A DNA stretch of 64,000 bases from Andrena cerasifolii. Taxonomy: Eukaryota > Arthropoda > Insecta > Hymenoptera > Andrenidae. The notes beneath the pieces were generated by a model, which worked only from the letters and a program-made list of their open reading frames with translations, was not told the origin of the DNA and did no database searches. The position numbers and the translations under genes were made by a program. The stretch is taken from positions 17,679,501-17,743,500 of the forward strand of contig NC_135118.1 of the NCBI RefSeq assembly GCF_050908995.1, in the 5' to 3' direction. How positions within the stretch are numbered: the stretch's first letter is position 1; each line of letters begins with the position of its first letter. Shown piece after piece: positions 61,714 through 64,000 of this stretch.

Positions 61714-64000
61714 AGCTAAAGATTTGTATGGATTCAAGTCATCTTATTATTATCGAAACCAAATGTTTCATCAACGAAAGACTCTTCTACTTTCACAAAG
61801 TCTGCTCAAGATAAACGTCGAGAATGCAGAGGATGAGTGTGCTGGACGAATCGTCTTTCGCTGGCAAGAGATTGAGTTTCAGTAGAGGAGAGGCTGAATA
61901 AACCAGCATTCTCCCTTCCCGTTTCGTTATAAAAGCATCGATACCGGCTGAAAGTACGCCCCTATTTTCTTACGCTACCATGAAACTCCCTTGTGAGCTG
62001 TTCCAGGCCCTCTGGCAGCCCGGGAGGGGCGAGATTCGGAACGTGAGAATACAATCGACTCTCGGATGGGATCCTCGAATACTTACAAGGTAAATTTTGT
62101 CGTCAGATGGAATTCCTTGCGGCCCGCGATTGCCTGCCTCGAGCATTGTCCCTTCCACGGGCTTCGCCCTCCTCGCGACCGAATTAAATTCAATCAATTT
62201 CGACACGTGAGTTCTGCTAGGAAATGAAATTCTGCTTCCTCATCCCTTCGCTTTGCCAGAGAAAATTTCGAATCTCAATAAGGGTGCCGATGCATTACGT
62301 AGAGAATTCTGCCGAGCTTGTACTTCTACCCTGGGACCTTGCATTTTCTTCTCCAGTTTTAAAATGGAAACGTAGAACCGAGGATCTTGTAGAGCAACCT
62401 CCGATAGATATGTTTGCCGATGTTGGACGCTTATTGAGTTTTGTATTTAACGCCGCAGAGAAGGATTCCTCTTCATCAGTTTTCTGAAAGGAACCAGTCT
62501 GGCGTTCAGAAGAGCTTTCATCGCATTAACATAAAAATGGTCCTCGCCTAAAAATGAGATATCGATCAGGGATCAGTTCCTTCCTTTAACGCTGCCCAAA
62601 ATGAGACTTTGACAATGCCAGATGAAGTTACTTTAATTCATGTTTCTTTCTTTGCAAACTTCCCTCCATACCAATTGCAATATCGCTTTTTTTTTAAAGC
62701 TGACTACTGTGAAAAAAAATCGCAAGAACTGTAGAATTACTATTTGTTGCATCTGTTAAAAAATTTAGGGTGACCTGTCGCATGTGTAACTTCACCAAGA
62801 GCAGCGTCACGCGTAGCCCGCAATGCTCACCAGTTGCGAATATTTCGCGGAAAACGTCGCGCGCAAAAACATTCCAAAATTGACGCTGTCGAAAAAGGCC
62901 GCGATACTGTCGATCACCCACCCCGCTCTCGAATATAGGAAACTCGCGTGTCATCGTTGATTAGGCAGCACTGACCGCTAACTTGTTCGCGTTCTCTGTC
63001 TACCTTTCTTTTACAAGATGATGCGCGTGTATACCTCGTGGGCGAAAAATCACGCTTCCGTGAGTCCCGCCAGAACCCTTGAACCGACAAAAAGCCACTG
63101 TGGCTCGCGATTCTTTCAAAGGTCGCAAAAAAGTTGTTGAAACTGGGCGTTCCGGCGGTTGCACTGCGTGGACCATCCCACGAATTAACGAAGTTAAGCG
63201 GCAATTCAGCTAAAGTTGAACGATATTTTAGCTCGAATGCACTCGCGGGATCATTTAGCTTTGCTTCTTCAACGAAATCATTGAATTAGTCGGCGACTCT
63301 GGCGGAAATACTTGAGTTGCGAAACTTTCATTCGGTTATACTTCGCAGATGGTGTCCTTTTTATGGTAGAGACAGTTTTACTCTGGGATTAGATACTATA
63401 TACTGTACACGGAGGTATGATTTAGGTGACCTTGTTTCGAAGTTGCAGCAATTTTTATGTACGACCAAGTTGCGCCCTCTTACGTTTGCATCGAGTGCTC
63501 GGGATGGCAATCTTGTATTTGAAGCCAAGCCCGTGTAACGAGCAAACAAATGAGAAATAGAGTTAAAGGAAGAACAAGGCAGAGTAACCTGTTTATTCGG
63601 CTAGAAATGAAATTACGGCGGGATGCACCAAGCTTCGACATGTACCGCTCTTATCAAAATAGCAGACTGAAATGACTTGAAAAATATATGTAGAGCAGTG
63701 TTTACGAAATGGTGAAAACAAGGTCTTCTGTGGAATACGAATCTGCGCGCAGTTCCATGGAATTCGTGATAGCTTGTCGAAAGTAATACTGGAGGACAAA
63801 TATGGCTATAACTCAGAAACATGGTCGAATAGGTAACATGATAACAGAAACTTTTTTTATTATTTCTGTTCCCGCTGAATACAATGCTAGAGCTCGCCAA
63901 TGAAAAGCACACACAGTATATCTCGTGACGAATAAGCAACGCAGCAGGGAGAAATTACGCGATTTATATTTCACGAGGGTGTTATTTTTTTCCGTCTGAA

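Larger units (their letters stand above)
33087..64000 (+). other. Intron after the second Nmdar2 exon, continuing past the window
   Basis: It starts with GTGAGT. No frame resembling the continuation of the receptor amino-terminal domain (ILNTLC-like) was found on the + strand. The interval holds the mobile elements and repeats listed separately. Remaining stretches (33.1-34.6, 35.5-37.0, 37.7-40.0, 40.2-46.5, 52.9-54.8, 55.7-59.6 and 61.7-64.0 kb) are ordinary non-coding DNA, in which I see no gene. A small gene nested in the intron cannot be excluded. Confidence 0.4.

Noticed and set aside
1..64000. tRNA, rRNA and complete autonomous transposon genes
   Set aside because: I looked for cloverleaf-like segments, rRNA stretches and transposase motifs and found none that I could support.

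Overview
The window reads as animal, almost certainly insect, nuclear DNA. It has no bacterial-style gene packing, two splice-bounded exons lie in very long introns, and there are many small DNA-transposon families, a Jockey-type LINE remnant and LTR fragments. Abundant CpG and uneven GC content suggest a hymenopteran (ant, bee or wasp), but this is an inference. Nearly all six-frame ORFs are chance frames.

The only confident protein-coding gene is on the + strand. An exon at 32915-33086, with a clean acceptor and a GTGAGT donor, encodes a segment starting VGILVPHKSFGTREY and ending MKELTPSPI. I recognise this as the first part of the amino-terminal domain of an NMDA-type glutamate receptor subunit 2 (Nmdar2). 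About 6.2 kb upstream, a GC-rich exon (26324 to about 26707) has an acceptor, a start codon with a signal peptide, and a phase-0 GTGAGG donor matching the phase-0 acceptor of the next exon. Together they give a signal peptide, a short linker and the first ATD strand. The intron after 33086 appears to run beyond the window end (at least 30.9 kb); I found no further receptor exon.

Region by region: 1-6.5 kb is AT-rich with no recognised gene. 6.5-10.8 kb has two TAGGGGAGACC elements and LTR-like pieces. 12.4-13.0 kb is a 3' fragment of a Jockey-like LINE pol gene. 13.8-14.2 kb is a foldback. 18.6-19.3 kb holds LTR-like sequence on the minus strand. 20.7-20.9 kb is a near-perfect palindrome. 22.0-23.5 kb has a nested MITE and a TTAA-type element. 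26.3-33.1 kb contains the receptor 5' exons and an intron with a MITE, a miRNA-like hairpin, a purine-rich tract and two TTAA elements joined end to end. 33.1-64 kb is intronic, with hAT-like elements (34.6, 40.0, 59.6, 61.4 kb), TTAA foldbacks (37.0, 46.5 kb), a fifth TAGGGGAGACC element (54.8 kb) and a cluster of CTCF-like motifs in a repeated module (51.9-52.8 kb).

The most novel signal is a family of five elements that share the outer ends TAGGGGAGACCGGGG but differ in the next word (GCAAAGTGAAC, GCTATTTGATAC, GCTAAAAGTTCC, GACAAAAGTAACAC). Within each element the word changes in step at both ends, and in four of the five also in repeats near the centre. I know of no standard transposon model in which an iterated word changes in concert while the outer end stays fixed. 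Other points worth checking are a long upstream ORF that ends in an ATGA overlap with the receptor start codon, and a hAT-like element with exact 8-bp duplications that carries a 40-bp minisatellite.
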